Below, in pieces: positions 54,357 through 64,000 of a stretch of 64,000 bases of DNA. The stretch is from Prionace glauca. Lineage: Eukaryota; Chordata; Chondrichthyes; Carcharhiniformes; Carcharhinidae. The stretch is taken from contig CM075743.1 of NCBI GenBank assembly GCA_037974335.1, positions 7,575,449 to 7,639,448 on the forward strand. The letters run 5' to 3'. The position numbers and the translations under genes were made by a program. The notes beneath the pieces were generated by a model. That model made no database searches. It had not been told where the DNA came from and worked only from the letters and a program-made list of their open reading frames with translations. The first letter of the stretch is position 1, and every line of letters starts with the position of its first letter.

Positions 54357-54672
54357 TAGAATCATAGAGTCCCTCAGTGCAGAAGGAGGCCATTCGGCCC
54401 ATCGAGTCTGCACTGACTGCTATCCCACCCAGGCCCTATCCCCATGCATTTACTAATCCTCCTAACATTAAGGGGCAATTTAGCATGGCCAATTCACCTA
54501 ACCTGCACATCTTTGGACTGGGGGAGGAAAATGGAGCACTCGGAGAAAATCCACGCAGACCCAGAGAGAACATGCAGACATGCACAGACAGTGACCTGAG
54601 GCCGGAAATCAAACCCAGGACCTTGGCGCTGTGAGGCAGCAACGCTAACCATTGCTCCACAGTGCTGCCCAT
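54357..54672 (-). mobile_element. V-SINE (minus), near complete
   Basis: Tail tagaatcatagagtccctca, V block, head ccattgctccacagtgctgc. A fragment of the aaatgctgg family follows at 54745-54825. Confidence 0.86.
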
Positions 54673-54825
54673 TAGCTGAAGAGGAGTGTGCTGGCCAAGA
54701 TTTACCCCCTCAACAAACATCGCAAGGAGTCTGTTGCAAGACTCTGATGAAAGGTTATGAAACTGAAACTGTCTTCACAGATGCTGCCCAATTTGCTGAG
54801 CATTTCAAGCATTCTCTGTTTTTAA

Positions 54826-55199
54826 AACAGGCTATCAGATATTATTTTGTTTCTCTTTGTGGGAGCTTGCTGTGCAGAAATTGGCTGTTGTGTTTACCAT
54901 ATTACAAAGTGACGCTACTTCGAAGTATGTTGTTATAGTGAATCATTTTGGGTTGCTCTACAATTGTGAAGGGCATTATTTAAATGCAAGCCTTTCTTTA
55001 TCCTTTATGGAAATAATGTTTGGTAGGATCTTGATTCCTCACCTAACTGAGCTTCAGGGTCCAAGGGACAAACCATCCTTTGACACAAAGAAATGGAGTT
55101 TCCCTTATTCTATAAGGAACGACTCGCAGATGCCTCAACAGGAAAGGACCTTTGGCTTTCCAGAAATTTCCTCCAGAAAGACGGATATCGATTGTTCAT
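54826..55199. other. Unique intergenic stretch
   Basis: Nothing recognised. Confidence 0.4.
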
Positions 55200-55590
55200 C
55201 AAGGATCATAAAATCCCTACAGTGCAGAAGGAGGTCATTTGGCCCATTGAGTCCACACTATCCCACCCAGGCCCTATCCCCACAAACCCTCGTATTCATC
55301 CTGCTAATTTCCCTGACGCTAAGGGGCAATTTAGCATCTCTGTAACACCAGACTTTAACCCTAATTAATCATCCTAACCAACATATTTAGGACTCTTAGG
55401 AGCAATTTAGCGTGGCCAATCCGTATAACCTGCACATCTTTGGAGTGTGGGAGGAAACCGGAGCACCTGGAGGAAACCCATGCAGACACGGGGAAAACAT
55501 GCAAACTCCATGCTGACAGTGACTCGAGGTCGGAATTGGACCTGGCTCCCTACTGCTGTGAAGCAGCAGTGCTAACCACCGTGCCACCTA
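55200..55590 (-). mobile_element. V-SINE (minus) with internal duplication or two overlapping copies
   Basis: Tail and middle at 55200-55340 (gatcataaaatccctacagt ... aaggggcaatttagcat), then a second run of the same middle (gagcaatttagcgtggccaa) through the V block to the head at 55590. Confidence 0.75.
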
Positions 55591-56349
55591 ACCTTCATCC
55601 ATTTAGTAAATTGCTCAAACAGCTTCTTCCTGAGGGTGAGCTAGGACCCCTGATAATTGTAACCAGAGAAACCAACTAAGAATTACTTCCTCAGCATCTT
55701 GTCCCTAGCTAACTCAACTACCATCAGGTTGCAGTCTGATCTGCACAGTGTGTGTATCTAAAAATTGTATCATCAAGCAGCTCTGCAGACGGGATAATAC
55801 CATGAGACCAGACATGCCAAAAGATGCAGCAGGTGGGCCTTACACCTTGATACTCTCTCACATCAGAGGATTTGAAGCAGATAGACAGCAAGGCAAGGGA
55901 GGGGCATGGGGCTAAGTATTTATCCTATGGCCTCCTGAATGATCTCTGTGTTCAGAGGAAATCAAACTCCTACTCTGCAATGGCAGAACACCTCCCATAT
56001 CACGTGAAAAACACAATGAGCTGGATTCTCCAACCTCACTCGTGGCTGGGATTCTCCAGTCCTGCTGCTATGAATGAAGATTTGCCACATTCTCCACTCT
56101 TGCTGGTAGGGCTACTGCTGAGAACTGCTAGAGAATTCCAGTCAACAGGCACCAATTTGCCTGAGTTGCAGATCTGTGTTGTTGCTGGCAAGAGTTGGAA
56201 CCAGTACCACAAATTCTGAAATAACAGTCTTCGTCTTCCAAATGTGATTTACATAATTTGATTGACGATTTTTAAAATTTGTTTCTGACATGTGAGTGTT
56301 GCTGGTACCACTTAATCACTGCCCGTAACTAAGGACCTTGAGAATTGCT
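55591..56349. other. Intergenic stretch, mostly unique
   Basis: 56025-56130 holds an old GC-rich repeat (ctggattctccaacctcact ...). No supported exon. Confidence 0.4.
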
Positions 56350-57065
56350 TTAGAGTATAAGACCATAAGACACAAGACATGGGAGCAGAATTAGGCCATT
56401 TGGCCTATCGAGTTTGCTCTGCCATTCAATCATAGCTGATATTTTACTCATTCCCCATTCTCCTGCCTTTTTCCCATAACCACTGATCCCCTTATTAATC
56501 AAGAACCGATCTATCTCTGTCATAAAGACACTCAATGACCTGGCCTCCATGGTCTTCTGCGGCAGAGTTCCACAGATTTCACCACTCTTAGCTGAAGAAA
56601 TTCCTCCTCATCTCTGTTTTACAGGAACGTCCCTTTAGCCCTCTGGTTCTAGTTTTTCCTACTCGTGGAAACATCCTCTCCACGTCCACTCAATCCAAGC
56701 CTCGCAGTACCCTGTAAGTTTCAATAAGATCCGCCCTCATCCTTCTAAACTCCAACGAGTACAGAACTAGAGTCATCAACCGTTCCTCATACGACAAGCC
56801 CTTCATCTCAGGGATCATTCTTGTGAACCTCCTCTGAACCCTTTCCAAGGCCAGCATATACTTCCTTAGATATGGGGTCCAAAACTGCACACAGTACTCC
56901 AAATGGGGTTAGACCAGAGCCTTATACAGTCTCAGAAGTGCATCCCTGCTCTTGTATTCCAGCCCTCTAAGCATTAATGCTAACATTGCATTTGTCTGTC
57001 TGACTGCTGACAGAAACAGCACGTTAACCTTAAGAGAATCTTAAACAAGGATTCCCAAGTCTCTT
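56350..57065 (-). mobile_element. CR1-type LINE 3' fragment
   Basis: ataagacataagacac-like tail region at the left; frames show Met-Glu-Tyr-Cys-Val-Gln-Phe-Trp and LERVQRRFTRMIPEMKGLSY. Old, with a small deletion near 56640. Confidence 0.88.
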
Positions 57066-57117
57066 TGTGTTTCTGATTTCCTAAGGTTTCCTTGAATTTT
57101 CTTTGAGCTTTCTTGAA

Positions 57118-57235
57118 CTCCTGCAGTTCATGTGGTGTATCACCCACAGTGCTGTTAGGGAGAGTGTTTCAGAATTTTGACCAAGTGACAGTGAAGGAAT
57201 GTTGATATAATGTCAATTAAGAATGGTGTGTAGCT
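57118..57235 (+). mobile_element. SINE/LINE 3' fragment
   Basis: Phrases ctgcagttcatgtggtgtat, cccacagtgctgttagggag and gtgacagtgaaggaatgttg. Confidence 0.6.
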
Positions 57236-57257
57236 TAAAGGGGGACTTGCAGGATGA

Positions 57258-57805
57258 GAGGTCTCATGACACCAAGGTATAGTCCAAAGGTTCATCTGAA
57301 ATCACAAGCTTTTGGAGCTCTGCTCCTTCATTAGGTAAATGCTTGCTCCTTCACCCAACGAAGGAGCAGTGCTCTGAAAACTTGTGAATCATAGAATATT
57401 AATGCAGAAGGAGGCCATTCAGCCCATTAAGTCTGCACCAACTACCATACCACACAGACCCCACCCCCACGACCCAATGCATTTGCCAAAGCAAGTCCCC
57501 CTAACACTATGGGGCAATTTTAACATGGCAAATCAAACTAACCTGCACGTCTTTGGACTGTGGGAGGAAACCAGAGTATCTGGGGGAAGCCCAGACACAA
57601 GGAGAATGTGCAAACTCCACACAAACAGTGCCCCAAGCCAGGAAGCGAACCAGGGTCTCTGGTGTTGTGAGGCAGCAGTGCTAAATGTTATGCCACCGTG
57701 CTGCCCCAAATTGTGATTTCAAATAAACCTGTTGGACTACGACCTGGTGTTATGTGACCTCTCACCTTGTCCACCTCGGACCAACACTGGCATCTCCACA
57801 TCACA
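57258..57805. mobile_element. Foldback element split by a V-SINE
   Basis: Left part 57258-57382 (ctcatgacaccaaggtatag ... tgaaaacttgtg), right part 57712-57805 (aataaacctgttggactacg ... tggcatctccacatca), with the V-SINE at 57386-57706. Confidence 0.8.
57386..57706 (-). mobile_element. V-SINE (minus) inside a foldback element
   Basis: gaatcatagaatattaatgc at the left, V block, head gccaccgtgctgcccc. Confidence 0.85.
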
Positions 57806-59137
57806 GGGACCAGTAGGTATTCCCAAATGACTAATACCTTTGTTCTTCAAAAGCTGTGGATGTTGTGTGTTTGGAAGGTGCTGTTGAAAGATAAAACTGA
57901 AAGCTGCACGCTCAAATCAAATATTTGTGAAGTTTTAATGCCATTTTGGAAGAAAAGTACTGTAACTTCAACATGTAATAAAGTCAACAAACACAAGTGA
58001 TAAAGTAACAGCTATCTGGGAATTAACAATTCGCCACCACCAAAAAATTTAAATTTAAAAATTGCGGGTTAGTGTGTCATTAGTACCTCAGTAAATACAT
58101 CAGCTAAACAGTTCATGGATTCCTAAATATGTTGAATTCAGTTTCCTACTTCAAGAGTCAGAAGTTATTAGACAAAACATTTCTAATCACATCCCTTTGC
58201 ACTTGTGTACAGTTCTGCTTCAAGATTGATAAAACAAAAAGGATTTGCGCAGTTGCCAGCTTCAGTTTTGTTTGTGTGTCTGGGGACAAATATTCAATAA
58301 CTTTAAAGTGGTTTGCAACACAATTCATTATTTCCCTTTGCATAAAATTCTTCTCTACAACATTTCACACCATCCTCCAGTTTATCCAGTGACCAGATTC
58401 TACGACAAAGGATATTTGTCAGTCTCAGGAATCCTGGATAATAAATTATAAGAATCAGTTCATTCTCAGCCTCTGGTTGACTGTGTATTTGCCACTACAC
58501 TTTGTTTCTTTTTCATAATACTACAGTCACATCTAAGACGACGTAATGTCAGTACTGTAATTATTGACTAACTGGGATTGTTGACAACGTGAACCAAGAC
58601 TATAATATAAATTTAAATAACAAATCTACTTTATTCTACCTAATGATGAGTTAATCATCCATCTACATGAAAGCCAATTGGTTGTTGGCTCTTAAATATT
58701 GGCACACTCCAAAGTTGCCAATTGGTGACTCCATATCAATGATATTGGTCTAGATTTTGCACTCAACAGCAAAACAGTGGTACCCGCCATTGAACCTCTG
58801 AGAAAGCTGTCCACAAAGATCTCTCGAACTCCATGGTGTGAACTTTCCCCTTGTTCAAAGACAAGGTAAATACCGTAGCAAGTCAAGGGGATCTCCAAGT
58901 ACGCAGCAGTATTGACATCAACAAGCAAGTTGGTTTTAGTAAGTTTTTGCTTCTCCATCAAGTGTGCTGACATATTCTCACACGCAACAAAACAGGAAGT
59001 TAAAAACACTGAAACCCTTCACTTTTAATTTTGAGTTTTAGATAGCAAAATAAAATGATTATGATTAGATTTAGTTTGAAGCTCAAAGGTCAATGTAATT
59101 AAACTTAAAGTTTTGTGAATTCTTTTCATCATAAGTT
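57806..59137. other. 1.3-kb intergenic stretch without recognised repeats
   Basis: AT-rich. A 105-codon minus frame at 58692-59009 has no motif or splice support and could belong to an old repeat. Confidence 0.4.
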
Positions 59138-59330
59138 CCACAGTCCAAAGATGTGCGGGTTAGTTTGATTGGTAATGCAAAATTGACCCGAGTGTCAGGG
59201 CGATTAGCAGGGTAAATATGTAAAGTTGCAGGAATAGGGTCTGGGTGGGATTGTGGTTGGTACAGACTCGATGGGCCAAATGGCCTCATTTCTACTATAG
59301 GGATTCTACGATTCTATGATAATGAAGAAA
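59138..59330 (+). mobile_element. V-SINE 3' end
   Basis: cacagtccaaagatgtgcgg ... gattctacgattctatgata. Confidence 0.8.
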
Positions 59331-60002
59331 TTTGATATTCTGTAAATCTAAAATGAGCTTGTCGGGGCTTATGATGGAATTTAGTCGGAATTACAAAGTT
59401 AGTACACCATTTAAAACCCAGTTATAATTCATTCAACAAGGTTAACTGCAAGGCCAATGACGCAAAAATGTGACGTTTCATTAAATCATTGATTACTAAG
59501 GGATTATTGTCTGGGGGAACCTCAGCAGCACACTCGATGGAGAAGCAGAGTTACTGAAACGAAATTGTGTTATTATGTGCTTATGTGAACTGTGAACTGG
59601 CTGTCAATTTCAGTGGAGTAATGATGACGACTGCTGACATTTTCGCTGTCATCACTACTGCAACATTCAAAGCCATTGATGTCTTCATCAGTTATAACCT
59701 GAGCCAAACATTAACCTTGCTCGAAGATCACCCTAAACTGATCGATCCTTAAAATGTCGCGCCCTTAGAGCCGCAGGTACGTGGAGAAATTGATTTTCAG
59801 TCCCAAGTAAGTTAAAAAAGTTGGACTTTGTTACACGCAGGTGGAGCTTTCACCTGAAAATGAACCTGGAAGGCATTCTTTCGCATTAAGAAGTCACGTG
59901 CAAATTTAAATTTTGATTCTGCTATTGAGCTTGTCAGCAGTGCGCCGAAATCATAAGACAGAAATCGGCCAATTCTACCCCACCTGACCTTCCTCACACT
60001 CT
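59331..60002. other. Unique intergenic stretch
   Basis: Nothing supported. Confidence 0.4.
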
Positions 60003-60145
60003 GGCTGGAATTTTACTGCTCCACCCTGCTAACGGGAATCAGAGTGGACTCGGGGCGCACAATGGGAAGGTCTGTTGACCTCAGGTGGGATTTTACAGTT
60101 TCAGAACGAACGAGGCCATTAGGTCCTGCCCACTATCTAGTCCCT
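60003..60145. repeat. GC-rich repeat fragment
   Basis: ctggaattttactgctccac ... gttgacctcaggtgggattt, as at 43595; a related piece is at 60240-60300. Confidence 0.55.
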
Positions 60146-60489
60146 CTCAGCAGATTGGGATATCCTTTTGGACCTTTTTTTGCTCATGTATATATCTGGA
60201 TTCCCCGTAGCCACATCTATCTAATTCAGCTCAATCACTGCGGACGTGATTTTCCCAAAATAATTACAGTGGGTGGGAAAATGGGAGATTTTCCTGCCCA
60301 TTTATTGGATGAGCTGAGATTTGATAACATATGGGCATTCTGTGCAATATGGAGGCTGCCAGTGGGGGCGTGGACGTTGCGGGGGTTGGGGGGGAAGCGG
60401 GGAGCCTAAATCCATTGAGAGGCTGGCAGCAGTGTGCTCAGGGGGCCATTGTGCGTGTGCCACTATATCTGGGAGATTGGGTGACATGC

Positions 60490-60765
60490 AAACCACGCCA
60501 CCCCCCCCCAAACATGATTACCAGCCTCCCTATCGCCAACCCCAACCACCCTTCTGCGTTCCCAGAGATCACTCGCCCTTCCCCCTCCACTCTCCTCACC
60601 GCCTCACCCCTCCAGGACAACAACCACAAAGGCCAGCTCCCCCCCCCCATCCTCAGACATCACCGACCCTGACCCCCCTACCCTGATGGCCAGCCCTGAC
60701 CTCCAATGGCTGACCCCAACCTCTGATGTCTGGCCTTGACCTCTGATGGCTGCCTGGTTCCCTGG
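60490..60765. repeat. C-rich tract and short degenerate tandem repeat
   Basis: Runs of c with accc units, then about four units of tgacctctgatggctg type (60690-60750). Confidence 0.6.
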
Positions 60766-60834
60766 TGCGAGGTTGATTATGTTAATGAAAGTGGCCTGGG
60801 AAGATCGCCATTGGCCAAGCGTGATTCCCGTTAA

Positions 60835-61175
60835 CATAGACTCATAGAATCCAACAATGCAGAAGGAGGCCATTCGGCCCATTGAATCTGCACTGACCAC
60901 AATCCCACCCGGCCCCTATCCCTGCAACCCTACTTATTGACACTAGATATCCCCCTGACATAATTGTAAATTGTACACAAAGGGACAATTTGGTGTGGCC
61001 AATCAAGCTATCCTGCACATCTGTGGAGTGTGGGAGGAAACCGGAGCACCCGGAGGAAACCCACGCAGACATGGGGAGAACATGCTGACTCCACACACAG
61101 TGACCTGAGGCTGGAATTGAACTCAGATCTCTGGTGTTGTGAGGCAGCAGCACTAACCACTGTGCAAACGTGCCA
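60835..61175 (-). mobile_element. V-SINE (minus), near complete
   Basis: catagactcatagaatccaa at the left, V block aggaaaccggagcacccgg, head gtgcaaacgtgccacg. Confidence 0.87.
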
Positions 61176-62394
61176 CGATACCATGCTGTTATTGGCCTCC
61201 TGCTTACATTTCCCGCCCCGCTACTCTGCTCGACCAGTGTATCGGGGTGGGAAAATCGTGCCCTACATGTTCAATATCCTCACTATCCTTACAGTAATGG
61301 TCCAGCTCAGCCACAGTTTGCTGCATAAACATTTAAGGTTTTCTTTCATGGATGCGTTAGGTTCAAAATATCAACTAATTCAGCTTTTTCCACCACCCTG
61401 GTGTGAATTTACAACACAAAGAGCAAAAAAAGGGATAAATTGGCATTATAAAGACTGAAATAAAATTTTGCAGAACAGAAATGGCCTCAATATGGTAAGG
61501 GCATCGAGACTGAACATCCTTAGAGTGTTGCAAAAATATTTATTTTGCACTGCAAGGAATAAATAAGATTTCAGTGCACTTACTGGAAAGTTACCCAATG
61601 ACCTTTCCCCCATATTTGGTGAGGTTCCCAATTTCAGTTATCAAAGATAGTATTAACATTACTCAATCCCTTTTGCACTAATCAAAGAATAGCAGTCTTA
61701 GTTACTCAACCTAATTGAATAGGACAAGGGACTGTACCCATTGATTTTCCAGCATGGGTTAGGCATCGGTCGGTCATAACTCCATTATGTTAAATAATGC
61801 CCAGCGCTCTGAGCACCCTTTAGCACAGAACGTAACCTAGAGAACAGGACTCTCATTGTAATATGCCATCAGTATTAAATAAAAACAGATGCATCAACAG
61901 TGGCTATAATGATGGTAAGCGACAATGCATCACAGTGAACAACACCGTTTAACAGCTGGGATTCTCCATGCATTACTACAGAAAGAATTATCGCCGCGTC
62001 ACAACGAATTGTTAAACATTTCAAAGATCGCCTAAGTATTATTCTGCCTACACACTATGAATAGTCACAAAATAATTGCAGTTGTGTATATTATCCTGTG
62101 TTGTTCTGGTGCTGTATATGCCTCAGTGACGCAGCCACGGTACATGTACAGGTCCATAAAAATACAGGACTGTGTATGGTTTGCCCATCATCATTTATGT
62201 AACAGGATGCTTGCTATTTTGTTTTGTTTTAGAAAATGGCGGTCATTTTACCAGAGTGAGGGTGAGCACCGAACAGTGTTCCCACTATTGGGTGTGCGGC
62301 CAGCTTGCTGCACTGCATGGTCCCTTTAAGATTAGCGGGAACATTGCTGGCCAGGTAAGCAATGATGCTGACTGTGGTCTTGCAGGTTAGAGGT
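61176..62394. other. Intergenic stretch between the two receptor genes
   Basis: No repeat recognised. A plus-strand frame at 62057-62329 starts with a signal-peptide-like run (see findings) but has no confirmed exon structure. Confidence 0.4.
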
Positions 62395-62815
62395 TTAGAA
62401 GAACATGAGTAGGCCATTCAGCCCCTCTAACCAGCTATTTAGTTAGATCAGGGCTGATCTGTATCTTAACTTCATTAACCTGCCTTTGCTTCACTGAATA
62501 CCTTTGATAAAACATTTTAGGGAACTACAACGTAGTGATTCTCAGTGAATCACAGTTATCGTTGCTTCACAACAATGCTTTTTATAATAAATTATTAAAT
62601 ATTTCAAAGGATATAATATTGTCTGTCCATGGGCAGGGAAATAATGATACCTTAATTTCATTAAAATCTGTCAATCCCAATCTTCATCCTTACAGCTTCT
62701 TGGGAGAGATAGTTCCGGATTTCCACATCAATAATTCCTGAACTACCTGGCTCTGAGTTTAAGGTTCTGCTCCCTAGTTTTGGACGTCACCCCCACAGCC
62801 TCCCTCACCATCACA
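62395..62815 (-). mobile_element. Old CR1-type 3' fragment with an internal insertion
   Basis: gagtaggccattcagcccct and gggctgatctgtatcttaac at the left; the continuation ttcttgggagagatagttcc and ctggctctgagtttaaggtt lies at 62690-62770. The DNA between about 62510 and 62640 does not fit. Confidence 0.55.
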
Positions 62816-63045
62816 CCCCTCCCCCCGCTCAGCACAACAACCCTCATTTCCCTGCCCCGCCTGCCCAACCCGGCACCCTACAACTCCCTCCCCCTACCCC
62901 AGTCCAACATCCCATAATCTCCTTCACTCCCCCCCCCACCCCCCCCGCCCATCCCGATACCAATAACCTCCCTTCCCTGCCCAGCCCAACACCCGCAATC
63001 TGCCTCCCCCCACCCATCCCAACACCCTACAACCCCCTAACAAGA
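62790..63045. repeat. C-rich low-complexity tract with ccaacaccc units
   Basis: Degenerate units such as cccaacaccctacaac recur about six times in a C-rich background, just past the end of the neighbouring receptor gene. Confidence 0.75.
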
Positions 63046-63272
63046 GGAAATAGAGCAGGTAGAGTGAAACTATGCATTCCAAAGGAGACCTGCCACAGCC
63101 AAATATTGGAAAAATGCAGGCACTCTGCTTGAGATTTTTCCAATATGCATTGGCTGGAAGCAAAGGTGTGAAATTATACTCATACCCTAGCAGAACAATT
63201 TACAATTTGCAGGAATATCGTTCTTCAGAAAGTGGGTCAAAAGTAGCTTGCATTCGTCATGTTGGAAGAATT

Positions 63273-63464
63273 TTACTTTTTGAACACAACTGTGGAATAT
63301 TCCGTTGGTTCTGAAGCAGGAGGTTCGTTGACTGGAGGTTTGATTGCTTCTTGACTATTGGAAGGTTTTACATTATCATAAGTAGCAGAGTCCTCCTGAG
63401 GGTGATTATTGGACTGTATTGTCACAGTGGCATAAGTAACTCCTTCTTCCAACTCTTTGGACAG
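63273..63464 (-). CDS. Last coding exon of a second inhibitory receptor: ITIM/ITSM cytoplasmic tail (gene continues past 64 kb)
   Basis: Acceptor TCTTTATCTTCAG, phase 0, then 63 codons and TAA. The tail is hydrophilic, Pro-rich and Asn-rich, with three tyrosines: Val9-Thr-Tyr11-Ala-Thr-Val14 (a canonical ITIM), Thr28-Tyr29-Asp-Asn-Val (an SH2-type site without the -2 residue of an ITIM) and Thr54-Glu-Tyr56-Ser-Thr-Val59 (fits the ITSM T-x-Y-x-x-V/I). It ends Val-Phe-Lys-Lys. ITIM plus ITSM spacing of this kind is known from CD300, SIGLEC, SLAM and PD-1-type receptors. Being next to, and on the same strand as, the CD300/pIgR-like gene, with the same exon phase, makes a tandem paralogue the best guess. 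The Ig and membrane exons would lie beyond the right edge of the window, so the family cannot be confirmed from here. Confidence 0.75.
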   Translation of the reverse strand: MSKELEEGVTYATVTIQSNNHPQEDSATYDNVKPSNSQEAIKPPVNEPPASEPTEYSTVVFKK

Positions 63465-63601
63465 CTGAAGATAAAGAATGTGAGAGTGTGACTGAAGGCA
63501 ATGCAGCAATGAGTCAATCCATCATTGAATCACAAAGATGAAATTTAAGGTAACGTTTTACTTGGGAAAGTAAACACATTTCAAAGCTCTATAATAAATA
63601 T

Positions 63602-63813
63602 GATGTGGAGATGCCAGCGTTGGACTGGGGTAGGCACAATAAGTAGTGTCACAACACCAGGTTAAAGTCCAACAGGGTTTATTTGGTAGCACGAGTTTCA
63701 GAGTGTTGCTCTTTCATTAGGCACTCACCTGATGAAGGGACAGCTCTCTGAAAGCTTGTGCTATCAAATAAACCTGTTGGACTTTAACCTGGTGTTGTGA
63801 GACTACTTACTAT
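63602..63813. mobile_element. Short foldback element, complete, with outer end
   Basis: gatgtggagatgccagcgtt, arms cacaacaccaggttaaagtc and gactttaacctggtgttgtg, short loop. It lies in the last intron of the neighbouring receptor gene. Confidence 0.88.
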
Positions 63814-63834
63814 AATAAATGGGTGGTGAATTGG

Positions 63835-64000
63835 TATTGGAGGGAATTCTCTGGCCTCCCATCCGTGTCTTTCTCGGGCGTAGAAGGTGATGCGCTGTTC
63901 GCTAGTGGTGGGATTTTCTGGTCCCGCTGCTGTCAATGGGATCCCCCCCCACCCCCCCCCCCCCACCGGGGGGAGGGTCTTTTGGGTCAATGGGATTTCC
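63835..64000. repeat. GC-rich repeat with C and G homopolymer runs
   Basis: ggaattctctggcctcccat ... gattttctggtcccgctgct, then long c runs near 63945-63965. Confidence 0.5.

Noticed and set aside
58692-59009. 105-codon minus-strand frame near the receptor promoter
   Set aside because: No motif, no signal peptide and no clear splice sites; kept only as unclassified.

Overview
This window looks like nuclear DNA of a cartilaginous fish, most likely a shark. About two thirds or more of it is interspersed repeats of kinds I associate with elasmobranchs: CR1-type LINEs whose 3' ends carry octamer tails, tRNA-headed SINEs with a V-type central domain (HE1/V-SINE style), two other tRNA-derived SINE families, a palindromic foldback element, a hAT-type MITE, one solo LTR, and large TG/CA arrays. 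There is nothing prokaryotic here. The species call is inference; no search was run.

The real gene content is small and lies on the minus strand. One receptor gene can be read through seven exons over about 37 kb, from the ATG at 51606 to a stop at 14359. The order is signal peptide (51558-51606), V-type Ig domain 1 (40658-40978), V-type Ig domain 2 (35762-36085), Thr-rich stalk (26496-26556), transmembrane segment (22295-22404), cytoplasmic exon with an ITIM-like Ser-Val-Tyr-Asn-Ser-Leu (19597-19652) and a terminal cytoplasmic exon (14359-14454). Every junction is GT/AG, all intron phases agree (1,1,1,2,1,0), and the exons sum to 1017 nt, i.e. 338 residues plus stop. The Ig domains have the Cys pairs and Tyr-Trp-Cys-Gly of the CD300 (CMRF35-like)/pIgR family. 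A second gene on the same strand enters from the right: its last coding exon (63273-63464) encodes a tail with an ITIM and an ITSM and starts in the same phase as the last exon of the first gene, so it is probably a tandem paralogue.

Region by region: 1-14.3 kb lies downstream of the receptor gene and holds repeats, a 41-bp minisatellite, a G-rich degenerate minisatellite and a diverged local duplication (4486-7120 and 10480-12045) whose two TG arrays were each invaded by a different retroelement. 14.3-51.6 kb is the gene, with introns packed with nested CR1, SINE and foldback insertions. 51.6-63.2 kb is the intergenic gap, with mosaic CR1/SINE sequence and several quiet unique stretches (57.8-59.1, 59.3-60.0 and 61.2-62.4 kb). 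63.2-64 kb is the end of the neighbouring gene.

Working together: the two receptors look like a local cluster of single-pass inhibitory immune receptors. Their cytoplasmic tyrosine motifs would recruit SH2-domain phosphatases if the family's known biology holds in this animal.
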